A stretch of 64,000 nt of DNA from an uncultured Aquimarina sp. GTDB lineage: Bacteria; Bacteroidota; Bacteroidia; Flavobacteriales; Flavobacteriaceae. The notes beneath the pieces are model-generated. The model did not search any database, was not told the origin of the DNA, and worked only from the letters and a program-made list of their open reading frames with translations. The stretch's first letter is position 1. Every line of letters starts with the position of its first letter. The translations under genes were made by a program, and so were the position numbers. Positions 18,791 through 29,600 of the stretch are shown in pieces. The DNA lies in the NCBI RefSeq assembly GCF_947492965.1, contig NZ_CANLOZ010000007.1, positions 124,001 to 188,000 on the forward strand, in the 5' to 3' direction.

Positions 18791-19669
18791 ATGAAGAATG
18801 ACATAAAACATATAAAATTTGACAACAAAACGAATCCAAAATCCTATTTTGAAATTGTTCAGATCGAAGAACTATTAACAAGAAAACTAGATCATGACAT
18901 TTGCAAAAATCATCTCGTTAAATTCTATATCATCCTTTTTATTATAGAAGGTGAAGGATTTCATACTGTTGATTTTGTAGACTATCCGTATCAAAAAGGC
19001 ACGATACTTTTAATAAGAAAAGATCAAATTCAAAAGTTTTTTAAAAGTCCTAACGTGAAAGGCTTTTTATTAATCTTTACAGAAGAATTTGTTATCAGTC
19101 ATCTTAGCAAATTAGAAGCAATTAAATCGTTTCAATTATTTAATGAATTGCTTAGCTTTCCCAAAATCCAACTAGATCCTTATGATATTACATTTTCCGA
19201 TTTTTCCACTCTGATTAATCAAATGCAATTAGAATATAAAATCAAAGATGAGTACTCTATTAGTATAACTCGTAGTGCCTTGCATATGGTAATTACAAAA
19301 CTGTCTAGAACTAAATTCAAAAATGAACAGTTATTAGGAAAGAAAAAATACTTAGCAGAGTTTTTATCCTTTCAACAATTGGTAGAAGAGCATTGCTTTC
19401 AACATAAAAAAGTAATGTATTATGCTGATAAGATGGGATGTTCTACAAAAACCATCAATAATATCGTCAATGCTATACTGAACAAACCCGCTAAAACTTT
19501 CATTGATGAGATCGCGATTACCCAGATCAAAAGACTACTCATTGGTTCTAATGAATCCATAAAGGAAATTGCATATACATCTGGTTTCGATGATCCAGCT
19601 AATTTTTTTAAATACTTCAAAAAACACGTCGGAACCTCACCAGAAATCTTCAGAAAATCACATCGTTAA
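18791..19669 (+). CDS. AraC-family transcriptional regulator
   Basis: A 292-residue regulator. The N-terminal cupin-like sensing domain (about residues 20-115) shows FIIEGEGFHTVDF and KGTILLIRKDQIQKF, and the C-terminal AraC-type double helix-turn-helix (about residues 195-290) shows CSTKTINNIVN, IKEIAYTSGFDDPANFFKYFKK and GTSPEIFRK. These proteins usually activate neighbouring genes in response to a small ligand. The closest target is the lipoprotein operon starting at 19775, 105 bases downstream; that is inference from position. It may also be read through from the upstream macroglobulin operon, since it starts 20 bases after the previous stop. Confidence 0.9.
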   Translation: MKNDIKHIKFDNKTNPKSYFEIVQIEELLTRKLDHDICKNHLVKFYIILFIIEGEGFHTVDFVDYPYQKGTILLIRKDQIQKFFKSPNVKGFLLIFTEEFVISHLSKLEAIKSFQLFNELLSFPKIQLDPYDITFSDFSTLINQMQLEYKIKDEYSISITRSALHMVITKLSRTKFKNEQLLGKKKYLAEFLSFQQLVEEHCFQHKKVMYYADKMGCSTKTINNIVNAILNKPAKTFIDEIAITQIKRLLIGSNESIKEIAYTSGFDDPANFFKYFKKHVGTSPEIFRKSHR

Positions 19670-19774
19670 CATTTTTCCGATTTTGACACTATTTAGGATC
19701 AAATTCACCATCTAACTCTTGTATCTGTAAATTAATTTTGATGATAACTTTTAATTATTATCAAATACAGTAAC

Positions 19775-21232
19775 ATGAAACACGCAATCAACCTTACCTC
19801 AATAATTCTATTGGCTGTTTTATTTAGTCAATGTTCAGAAAAAAAAGGTACGTCAAAGGAAGCAAAAACAATTATGGAAGTAACTACTTTCGGAATTAAC
19901 GGAACAGTAGACCCATTAGATTTTAAAACCAGAGATGCACAAATTGAAACGAACTTTACCAGCAAACAACCTGGTTTTATCAAAAGACAAAGTGGAATTA
20001 ATGAAAAAGGAGAGTATGTAGTCATCGTCTTTTGGGAAAGTCAAAAAGATGCAGAAGCATCTATGAATAAATTTATGAGTGATCCATCTGTCGCAGATTA
20101 CGCAAAAATGATCAATGGTTCTACAATGAAAATGGAACGCTATGGAATGGATAAGACTTTCAACGCGGATAAAAGTGAGTTTGTAGAAGTAATGACTTTT
20201 AATCTAAAACCAGATACGGATATAGATAGTTTCGATACCTTAAATCAAAAAGTAGAAACTGATTTCACAGGAAAAAGGGATGGTTTTTTACAAAGACTCA
20301 CTGGAGTTAATGAACAAGGAAAACAAGCTGTAGCAGTATATTGGACCACTAAAGAAGCATCAGATGCTTCGATCAATGATTTTATGGCAGATCCGACAGC
20401 CAAAGAATTCATGTCCAAAATGGATCAATCTAGTATGTTCATGGGACGTTATGAATTATTACCATTTCATAAGAGTAACAAAGAAAAGGTAATCGAACTT
20501 TTAAACAGTTTCAATACTGGAGATCAAACACCAATTTCTTATATCAATCCGCAGAAATACATCCAACATAATCTAGATGTAGCAGATGGATTAGCAGGTT
20601 TTGGAGAAGTAATGAAACATGCTCCAGAAGGTGGATTTAAAGCAAAAGTGGTTAGAGCTTTTGAAGATGGCGACTATGTATTCACACATACCGAATATGA
20701 CTTTTTTGGTCCAAAAGTAGGTTTTGACATCTTCAGATTCGAAAACGGTAAAATCGTAGAACATTGGGACAACCTAGCTCCTATTACTCCACCTAACCCA
20801 AGTGGAAGAACACAATTAGACGGAACATCAGAAATTAGTGATCGTGATAAAACTGCCGCTAATAAAACTATCGTAAAAAACTTTATCAATGACGTATTAC
20901 TCAATCATCAAAATGAAAAGATAACCTCCTATATCAATCCTGAAAAATACTTACAACACAATTCTGCAGTGGCAGATGGATTAAAGGGATTTGGAGAAGC
21001 TATGGAATACTTTGCTAAAAACGGTTTAGTTATGGAATACGATAAAGTACATATGACTTTAGCAGAAGGTGATTTCGTATTAGCTGTTAGCGAAGGGAAA
21101 TTCGGTAAAGGAGATCCTACCGCATTCTACGATCTATTTAGACTAGAAAATGGTCTTATCGTAGAGCATTGGGATGTAATAACTACCATACCTGCAAAAT
21201 CAGATTGGAAAAACGAAAACGGGAAATTCTAA
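19775..21232 (+). CDS. Lipoprotein with doubled ABM-like and doubled SnoaL-like domains
   Basis: This 485-residue lipoprotein (lipobox Cys20, FSQC) has four domains in two matched pairs. Residues about 30-125 and 130-225 are two ABM-like ferredoxin-fold repeats (KQPGFIKRQSGINEKGEYVV and KRDGFLQRLTGVNEQGKQAV). Residues about 230-345 and 365-475 are two SnoaL-like repeats (YINPQKYIQHNLDVADGL, FENGKIVEHWD; and YINPEKYLQHNSAVADGL, LENGLIVEHWD). Such folds often bind or convert small hydrophobic molecules, or protect from them. The protein is anchored in the envelope. It begins the group that runs to the cupin gene, right after the AraC regulator. The enzymatic role is unknown. Confidence 0.8.
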   Translation: MKHAINLTSIILLAVLFSQCSEKKGTSKEAKTIMEVTTFGINGTVDPLDFKTRDAQIETNFTSKQPGFIKRQSGINEKGEYVVIVFWESQKDAEASMNKFMSDPSVADYAKMINGSTMKMERYGMDKTFNADKSEFVEVMTFNLKPDTDIDSFDTLNQKVETDFTGKRDGFLQRLTGVNEQGKQAVAVYWTTKEASDASINDFMADPTAKEFMSKMDQSSMFMGRYELLPFHKSNKEKVIELLNSFNTGDQTPISYINPQKYIQHNLDVADGLAGFGEVMKHAPEGGFKAKVVRAFEDGDYVFTHTEYDFFGPKVGFDIFRFENGKIVEHWDNLAPITPPNPSGRTQLDGTSEISDRDKTAANKTIVKNFINDVLLNHQNEKITSYINPEKYLQHNSAVADGLKGFGEAMEYFAKNGLVMEYDKVHMTLAEGDFVLAVSEGKFGKGDPTAFYDLFRLENGLIVEHWDVITTIPAKSDWKNENGKF

Positions 21233-21296
21233 ACCAAGATTCCCTTTTACTATTCAAATATTTCAAAACAAACGTAAACTTTTTAAAACCTTAATT

Positions 21297-21839
21297 ATGA
21301 AAAAATTAAAGCAAAACACCCTATTTCTATTTTTAACAATAGTATCAACTTCACTATTTATTTCTTGCGATAGTGATGATGATAATAACACCATACCTCC
21401 CATCAATACAGGAGTAAGTGTAACAGTGGCAAACACATTTCAATCTGCTACCATTACGTCAGGAGTCGAAACCGCTATTGAAGATCTTTTCATGCAACCG
21501 GCAGGTTCTTTAGAAGCAACTGCAAATGTCAGTGATGCTACTGAATTCCCGGCATACTTACTAGGGTTGTATGATATTGACATCGATCAAAACAGTATTT
21601 CTTTTGAACTAGTAGCTGGGGCTAACGATCCAAACTACGGGCCTTTATTTAGAACATTAGAACCTGATACATTCGACAGATACTATTTAACTTTTGACGA
21701 AGCACAAAACGTAAAAGGATTTTCTTCTAGTAACAGTTCGGTGAACCTAAGAATTGACGCTAATAATATTTTAGTAGTTGAAATTGGAGAAGGATTCGAA
21801 TTTCAACCAGGAGCTTCCTTTACAATTACCCTAAACTAA
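21297..21839 (+). CDS. Secreted lipoprotein, function unknown
   Basis: This 180-residue protein has a lipoprotein signal (SLFISC, Cys25) followed by an acidic DSDDDNN stretch, a common surface-export mark in Bacteroidota. The remainder is beta-rich and looks like one immunoglobulin-like or sandwich domain (SVTVANTF..., YYLTFDEAQNVKGF, FQPGASFTITL). I do not recognise the family. It is 64 bases after the double-domain lipoprotein and 71 bases before the O-methyltransferase-like gene, so an operon is likely. Confidence 0.7.
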   Translation: MKKLKQNTLFLFLTIVSTSLFISCDSDDDNNTIPPINTGVSVTVANTFQSATITSGVETAIEDLFMQPAGSLEATANVSDATEFPAYLLGLYDIDIDQNSISFELVAGANDPNYGPLFRTLEPDTFDRYYLTFDEAQNVKGFSSSNSSVNLRIDANNILVVEIGEGFEFQPGASFTITLN

Positions 21840-21910
21840 AACAGAACTAAACTAGCTTAACGTATACAAACATCCCTAAAAACAGTCTTTATCCTTTAAA
21901 ACAAGATACC

Positions 21911-22540
21911 ATGGAAATGAATATGAACAAAGAAAAAGCCAACTCAGTAATAAATGAATTATTTCTCGATTCTAGAGGTGATTTTTTCAAAATGATAAAG
22001 GCTGTTTCAAAAGGTGTGATCAGACCTTTACAACCCGAGGATTTTAAAGATCTATATCTTTCAATTTCCAAAGAGCAAGGCGAAGATCTAACACAACTTA
22101 TCATAAAAAACAATTATAAAAACATTGTAGAATTTGGTACCTCTTTCGGAATATCAACCTTATACTTAGCATTAGGTGCTATGGAAACTGATGGTTCTAT
22201 AATAACTACCGAACTCATTGAATCCAAAGCTCAAAAAGCTATCACAACTTTTAAAAAAGCTGAAGTAGATCACCTTATTAACGTAAAAATTGGAGATGCT
22301 ATGAAAACATTAAAAGATCATGAAACACCCATAGATCTTTTGGTTTTAGATGGTTGGAAAGATCTCTATCTACCACTATTCCGAATGTTAGCACCTAATT
22401 TCCATAAAGATACTTTGGTTTATGTAGATAATGCAGACATGAAAGAAACACAGCACTTTTTGGATGTGATAAGTCAAAATCCAACATATCACTTACAACC
22501 CATGTATAATGGTAAAGTTTATTTGATAAGCAGTCTATAA
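21911..22540 (+). CDS. O-methyltransferase-like class I SAM methyltransferase
   Basis: This 209-residue cytosolic protein has the class I SAM-dependent methyltransferase core. Motif I is VEFGTSFGISTLYLA (about residue 75), the acidic strand-2 position is TTELIESKA and strand 4 carries DLLVLDGWKDLY. It resembles the catechol O-methyltransferase-like group (GTSFGISTLYLA), whose members methylate hydroxylated aromatics; that substrate is family knowledge and not shown here. It starts 71 bases after a lipoprotein gene and is followed 17 bases later by the cytochrome b561-like gene, so it belongs to the same transcription unit. Confidence 0.8.
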   Translation: MEMNMNKEKANSVINELFLDSRGDFFKMIKAVSKGVIRPLQPEDFKDLYLSISKEQGEDLTQLIIKNNYKNIVEFGTSFGISTLYLALGAMETDGSIITTELIESKAQKAITTFKKAEVDHLINVKIGDAMKTLKDHETPIDLLVLDGWKDLYLPLFRMLAPNFHKDTLVYVDNADMKETQHFLDVISQNPTYHLQPMYNGKVYLISSL

Positions 22541-22557
22541 CCCAAAATTAAAAGACG

Positions 22558-23091
22558 ATGGATACATCACTTTCTACTTATAGCAAACGAACAATTTGGA
22601 TTCATTGGGTTTCTACAGTATTGATTTTTGGACTCATCTTTACAGGGATTAAAATGGAGCACCTATCCGTAAGTGCAGAAAAATACTTCCTATATCAATT
22701 GCATTTCTCAATGGGAAGTTTGGTATTTTTATTAACAATTATCAGAATCATTGCACTATTCAGCGATACTGAACCTAAGAACTTGTATCCAACTACATCA
22801 TTCAGAGAAAAACTAAGAAAAGGTGTTTATTATGGATTCTATCTGGTTATTCTTTGGATGTGTACATCTGGATTCCTATCACTTGTTTTGGAAGGAATAG
22901 TACCTTCTTTACAATCAGGAAATTGGAAAGATTTACCCGAAATCAATGCAGATGGATTTCATCCGATTATGCTATCGCATCATATCATTGCTAAAATGAT
23001 GTTCCTTTTATTACTATTACATATTGCTGGTTTTATACTCCATTTAATCCAGAAAAAAGAAAACACATTAAAACGAATTTGGTTTCACTAA
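22558..23091 (+). CDS. Cytochrome b561-like membrane protein
   Basis: This 177-residue protein has four transmembrane helices (about residues 13-30, 48-66, 90-112 and 138-162). His residues occur in helix 1 (WIHWVS), helix 2 (YQLHFSMG) and helix 4 (LSHHIIAKMMF and LLLHIAG), fitting two b-type hemes. Cytochrome b561 proteins pass electrons across the membrane, often from quinol. It sits in the cytoplasmic membrane. It lies between the methyltransferase-like gene and the cupin gene with gaps of 17 and 12 bases. The final electron acceptor is not visible. Confidence 0.85.
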   Translation: MDTSLSTYSKRTIWIHWVSTVLIFGLIFTGIKMEHLSVSAEKYFLYQLHFSMGSLVFLLTIIRIIALFSDTEPKNLYPTTSFREKLRKGVYYGFYLVILWMCTSGFLSLVLEGIVPSLQSGNWKDLPEINADGFHPIMLSHHIIAKMMFLLLLLHIAGFILHLIQKKENTLKRIWFH

Positions 23092-23103
23092 AAATATTCA
23101 TAA

Positions 23104-23538
23104 ATGAAAGACAAAGAAATTATTAGAAACGGACAAGGAGAAAACTATAACTATTCTCAGGATCACTGTTTTATCAAACTTTCTTCAGATACAACAAATG
23201 GTGAATTATGCTTTGTAGAAGACACCTTAAAACCTGGTTTCTACCTGGCAAGACATCATCATAAAATTATGACCGAGGTATTTTATATCCTAGAAGGAGA
23301 AGTAGAATTAATTTTTGATGATGAGACCGTTATCGCAAAACCTGGAGATACCATAACCGTTCCTCCAAACGTATGGCATGCGGCTAGCTGTAAAGAAGGT
23401 GGTAAAATGCTAACCATTTTTAAAAATGGACAATTCGACCTCTACTTAGAAAAACTCTCTACAATGTCTGATAGTGATTTCGAAGATGGAGAATTAATGA
23501 AAGCTGTTTCTGCAGAATTCGATATCTATGAGGAATAA
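23104..23538 (+). CDS. Cupin-domain protein
   Basis: A 144-residue single-domain cupin. Motif 1 (ARHHHKIMTEVFYILEGEVEL) and motif 2 (PGDTITVPPNVWHA) are clear, with His residues at the metal-binding positions and an aromatic WH in motif 2. The substrate is unknown; small cupins often bind a metal and a carboxylate. It is the last gene of the group that starts at 19775, 12 bases after the cytochrome gene, and a strong hairpin follows. Confidence 0.85.
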   Translation: MKDKEIIRNGQGENYNYSQDHCFIKLSSDTTNGELCFVEDTLKPGFYLARHHHKIMTEVFYILEGEVELIFDDETVIAKPGDTITVPPNVWHAASCKEGGKMLTIFKNGQFDLYLEKLSTMSDSDFEDGELMKAVSAEFDIYEE

Positions 23539-23556
23539 AGAATATTGTATTCTATA

Positions 23557-23601
23557 TTAAACATTCTCTTCTTCCATATGTATTAAGAAGAGAATGTTTA
23601 A
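23557..23601 (+). terminator. Long perfect hairpin after the cupin gene
   Basis: A 17-base perfect inverted repeat: TTAAACATTCTCTTCTT (23557-23573) and its complement (23585-23601) with an 11-base loop. It begins 19 bases after the cupin stop and 97 bases before the second macroglobulin. It has no long T-run after it, so it may be a terminator, a processing site or an attenuator. Confidence 0.6.
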
Positions 23602-23697
23602 CATATATCACTTCCCTAATCCAAATACCTCATTCGCTCATTCTTGATGGTATAAGTTGTATTGATTTATGTACTTCGTAGTAATAAACTAACTACT

Positions 23698-26600
23698 ATG
23701 AGAAATCCATACTACATCTTCTTCCTACTTTTCTTTCTTACGATCAGCAGTAGTGCTCAATATAAGTACGATAAACTATGGGCAAAAATTGAAAACCTAG
23801 AACTTGAAGGCAAAACGAGATCTGCGTACAAAGAAATTGATCTAATACGTAAACTAGCACAGCGAGAAGACAACCAATCGCAAATCATCAAATCATTTTT
23901 ATACCAAGCTAAGTATAAACTTCTATTGGAGGAAAATGCGGAAAGTAATGTATATGAAATGTTACTTTCTGAGCTGAAGAAAACAAAATTCCCTACTAAA
24001 AATATTCTAGAGTCTATTCTTGCTAAAAGTTTAGAAAACTATCTAGACAGCAATTCATATAAAATAAGAAACCGAACTAGTACTGACACAATTATATCCT
24101 TAGATTATAGAACTTGGGATATCAACACATTAAACAAACAAATACACAAACACTATCAAAACTCTCTAAAGCAACCAGAACAACTTTTAATAATTAATGA
24201 CACCGTATTTTCAGAAATTTTAAAACTTGGAGATAATGACCAAAAATACCGAAATACACTGTATGATCTTTTAGCCAATAGAGCTATTGGTTTTTATCAT
24301 TCAAACAACTATTCCCATACAAAAAAGGATCTTGCTCCTATCCTACCTGATTATTATAGTATCCCCACTGTTTTTAGCACTAAAGAAATTGGTACTGAGA
24401 ATGAATTTTCATTCATAAAAAACACTTTGAAATTATATCAAAGTATTGAAAAAATACACTTACTAAGAAAAGATTCTTTATCGCTTATTCATACAGCTTT
24501 AGATCGTTTAAAATTTGTTAAACAAAAAAATAACTCTCAAAAGGACTTGTATTTCGATGCATTAAAAAATTTACAATCACAATACACAGGAATATCTAGA
24601 ATACCGATACTCTTAGATTTAGCAAAGTATTATAAAAATAATATGCATATCTATTTTCGTCCAGATTACAATACGAAAGCTATAGAAATATGTGATCAGA
24701 TTCTAAAAGAAGCACCAAATACCCCTCCAGAAATTGAAGCAAAAAAACTTAAAGAATTAATTACCAATCCAAGTTTAAAAATTACCACAGAAAATTTTCT
24801 TATACCTAACAAAAAAAGTAGAGCTCTCATTAAATATAAAGATATCGATAGTATCCATATTTCATTTTATAAAGTACCTTTTTCTTATCAATCCATAAAG
24901 GATAGCTACTATGATATTGATTCTTTAATCACAGATTTTACCAAAAACCACATTCCTGTCAAAAAAAAGGTATATAATTTACCAAAGGATCAGTATCACA
25001 CAGAAAGATCAACCGAGGTAATTTTACCTGAATTAACATCAGGAAAATATCTTATTATCGTTAGAAAAAATCCTGATACAGATTTCAAAAATGATATCTA
25101 TGGTATTAATTATATCCAAGTTAGCTCTTTAGCATTAATTTCCTTCTCTGGAAACCAAAAGACCAGTTATCAGGTCGTGAATAGATATAGTGGATCACCC
25201 ATAGAAAATGCTTCTATATCATTACAAGATATTAGAAAAGAAATGCCTTTTTTAAGAAAACTCATCACCAACGAAAACGGAAAAGCAACAATCAACCTAG
25301 AAGAGAAATCACATCAACTAAATACATTCGTATCAAAAGATAATGATTCTCTTTTTCTGGAAACATTTATTAATCCCAAATATGTATCTAAAAGATATCA
25401 TAGAAGTTATTCAAAGGATTTAGAAGCTAAAGCCAAAATATTCACAGATCGAAGTATTTATCGACCTGGGCAAAAAGTATATTTCAAAGGAGTTTTAACA
25501 CAACGAAATAAGAAAAAATCTAGTCCGGTTGCTGGAGAATTTGTAATCGTCACATTATATGATGCCAATAATAACGAAGTTAAAGAACTACGTCTTAAAA
25601 CGAACGAGTTCGGTTCCGTACATGGTGAATTTACGTTACCTACCAATAGACTAAACGGAGAATTCACTATAGAAATGGACGAAGATTATGAAGAGGACTC
25701 TAAGTTCTGGGAGGATATGTATAATTTTGAAGTAGAAGAACATACAATTAGGGTTGAGGAATATAAGCGTCCTAGGTTTGAAATTACATTCGATAAAATA
25801 ACCGAAACCTATACCCTAAATGATTCTGTAAAAATTAAAGGAGTAGCTAAAGCTTTTTTAGGAGCAGCAATATCCAATACCAAAGTAAATTATACAATTA
25901 CCAGAGAAAGAAATTATCAATTACTCGACGATCGAGAAGAAGTTGTGATCACAGGAAGTACAACTACAAATTCGCAAGGTAGTTTTGTTATCACTTTTAT
26001 TCCTTCAATCAACTCAACAACTAAATCAGTATCTAACCTCATATATAATTATAACATAAATGCTGAGATTACTGATATCAATGGTGAAACGAGAAATGAA
26101 ACGCAAAGCATTAGAATAGGCTACCATAGCTTAGAAGCTAATATCCTTATGAATCAGAACTTATCATCAGACAAAACAGATAATACACTTTATGTAAGCA
26201 TCAAAAATCTGAACAATCATCCAATAGGTTATAAAGGAACGGTATCCATTTATAAATTAAAACATCCAAATAGAGTTTTACGTAAAAGACCTTGGAACTC
26301 ACCAGATGTTCAACAAATCCCAAAAGATACATTTGTTAAATTCTTTCCGAACGATGCATATAAAACAGAAGACCTCGATACGCATAACGATAAGGATATT
26401 ATAAAAACCTATACCATAAATACCGAGAAAGACGATAAAATAACATTAGGCAACATAAAAAATTGGAAAGGAGGAAAATACATTGCTAAATTTCATACTA
26501 AAGATGAGTTTGGGTATGACATTACTGCAGAACAGCAATTTACACTAACCAATCCAAAAGAAAAATACCTTGCAGATAATCAAATTTTTGATTTTAAAAT

Positions 26601-29600
26601 AAATGACAGTCAAGTAGAGACTAAAAACATCCTAAACATAGAATTAAGAACTGCTGCAAAATCATTATTTGTTCATGTAGAAGCTTATCAAAAAAATAAA
26701 GTGATTTTTAAAGATGTCGTAGAAATTATTAATGGTAAATACAACATCCCTATACATTTAAAGCAAAAAAAAGATCAAATAGATATACAAGCTTCTTTTA
26801 TAAAGTATAATTGCATCTGGACCGATAGGATTGCGCATTATTTTCCACAGCATGATGAAAGTACGGATCTAAACATTGAGTTGGAGACCTTCAGAAATAA
26901 ACTAGAACCAGGCAACAATGAGACTTGGAAGCTTAAAATTTTAAACAATAACAACAAAGCTGCTTCTGCAGAAATACTGGCTTCCATGTATGATATGTCT
27001 TTGGACACCTTCCTTAGTCACGAGTGGCAAGGTGATATAAAAATCCCCATTACAGAACCCTATTACTATAATAATCTTCCCAGTATACAAACACAGACTT
27101 CGTTTAGAAATCTTTCTATTTGGATAAAAAACCTACAGGTAAAATACTATCGCCCTCGGAATTTCACCTACAATTCAATCAATACCTTTGGATTTCATTT
27201 TTCTAATCCAGAACGAGGTCATAGAAACTATCTAAGAACCATTTCATATCACTCTAAACCGACAAAACCTAAAAAAGGTAAACGATTAAAAGCAACAGGA
27301 GGAACAATCACCGGTATTGTAACAGATGCCGACGGGCATCCATTACCAGGAGTAAATATTGTGATTAAAGGAACAACTCGCGGAACACAAACAGATTTTG
27401 ATGGGTTATTTACAATTGAAGCTAACAAAAACGATCTTCTTATTTTTTCTTATCTAGGGTTTATTTCTTCGGAAATCAAAGGAAATAACAATAGAGCTTC
27501 CATAAGGATGAGAGAAGATGCATCGGAGTTAGAAGAAGTTGTGGTAGTAGGTTATGGAATACAACGACAAAAAAAGAATCTGAGTTATTCAGTTTCTACT
27601 ATTACAATGGAAGAGATTAGTGGCGAATTTGATCGCGTATTGAATGGTAAAGTTGCAGGGGTAGAAATTGCATCAGCAACAGCGGCGGCTGGATCTTCTT
27701 CCTCTATAAAAATACGAGGATATGCTTCTGTAAAAGATAAAGAAAAAGTACTAATCGTTGTTGATGGAGTACCCTTTCTAAAAGGTCGACAATCGCTAAA
27801 CACCGAGGACATTATAGATATGCAAGTATTAAAAGGTAGTGCTGCCAAAGCCATCTATGGAAGTAAAGCCGCTAACGGTGTTATTATCATTACTACTAAA
27901 AAAGGTGTAGAAGCATTACAAAAAGTGATACCAAGAAAAAACTTGAAAGAAACGGCCTTCTTCTTTCCACAGTTACAAACCGATAAAAAAGGAAACGTAA
28001 GCTTTAGCTTTACTTCTCCAGAAGCGTTGACTCGATGGAAATTTCAGGCATTTGCTTATGACAAACAACTAAATACGAAATTAATTCAAAGCGAAGTAAT
28101 TACCCAAAAACAACTAAGCATTGTTCCTAATATTCCTCGTTTTCTAAGAGAAGGCGATACTGTAACTATATCAGCTAAAATTGCTAATATGGACATTAAG
28201 AAAATGAAAGGACTGGCATCTCTAAACCTAATTGATGAAGTTTCTCAAAACGATTTAAAAACACTTTTTCTAGATAACAATACTGTACAAAACTTTGCTA
28301 TAGATGCTAGAGGAAATACTTCTGTAAGTTGGAAATTATACATCCCAAAATCCGTACAAGCTATCCGCTACAAGATTGTAGCAAAAGCTGGTAAATTTAG
28401 TGATGGAGAAGAAAGTGTGATTCCAGTTTTAACCAATAGAATGTTAGTGACAGAAAGTATTCCTATGTGGGTACGTCCCGGAGAACAAAAAACGTTTGGG
28501 TTTCCTAAAATGATAGATCAACCTTCTGTTACCAGACAAAACCACCAGATCACCTTAGAATATACGACCAACCCTACCTGGTTTGCCATAAAATCATTGC
28601 CCTATCTAATGGAATATCCATACGAATGTGCAGAGCAAACCTTTGCCAAATATTATAGTAATGAGATCGCTAGTCATATCTTGAACAGCAATCCGAAAAT
28701 TAAAAAAGTATTTGACCGCTGGAAAGCAAATGGAAAATTAGTATCTGATCTAGAAAAGAATCAAGAGTTAAAAAGCATATTGATTCAGGAAACACCATGG
28801 CTCAGAAATTCTAAAAATGAAAAAGAACAACAAACAAGATTAGCAGAATTATTTGATCTTGTCAAAATCACCACAAAACAAGAAACTATTTTGGATAAAC
28901 TAAAAGGCATGCAAGATACTTCAGGAGGATTTCCATGGTTTAGTGGCGGTAATACAAATCAATATATTACCAGACATATTGTATCTGGATTGGGACATCT
29001 TAAAAAACTACAAATAGATACAGAACATGCCTACACCTCTAATGTTATTGCAAAAAAAGCAATCGCTTATCTGGACAGTAAATACTTGGAAAATTATAAG
29101 CAGCAACTACGTATCGACAGCACATACGCTTTTTCCAGAAGTGATCTTCACTATTTCTATGCACGAAGCTTTTGGAATGAAAAATATCCAATAAGCAAAA
29201 AAATCGATAGTATTTACAGGAAACATATTCCCAAAGAGCAAAACAAATGGATGCAAGAAAGTCTATTTCAAAAAACTATGCTAGCATTAATCCTACATAG
29301 AAATGGTGACTCCAAAATAGCCAAAAACATTATTAAAACATTAGAAGAAAACGCAGTAATATCTAAGGCAAACGGAATGTACTGGAAAGAAAACAAATCT
29401 GGTTGGTATTGGTATCAATCTCCTATAGAATTGCAAGCATTGATTATAGAAGCTTTTTCTGAAATTACCGGTAACACTAATACTATTAATGAATTAAAAA
29501 CGTGGTTACTAAAAAAGAAACAACTAGAAAGTTGGAGTACCACTAAAGCGACTACAGAAGCCATTTATGCCCTCCTATTACAAGGTAGTGATTGGTTATC

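Noticed and set aside
23662-23697. Upstream TTG start for the second macroglobulin
   Set aside because: It adds 12 residues before a complete signal peptide that begins at the ATG 23698, so the ATG fits far better.
27301-27903. Assembly error joining a SusC gene to a macroglobulin
   Set aside because: The reading frame is continuous, flanks on both sides match paralogue 1 and the segment is a clean insertion at a domain border.
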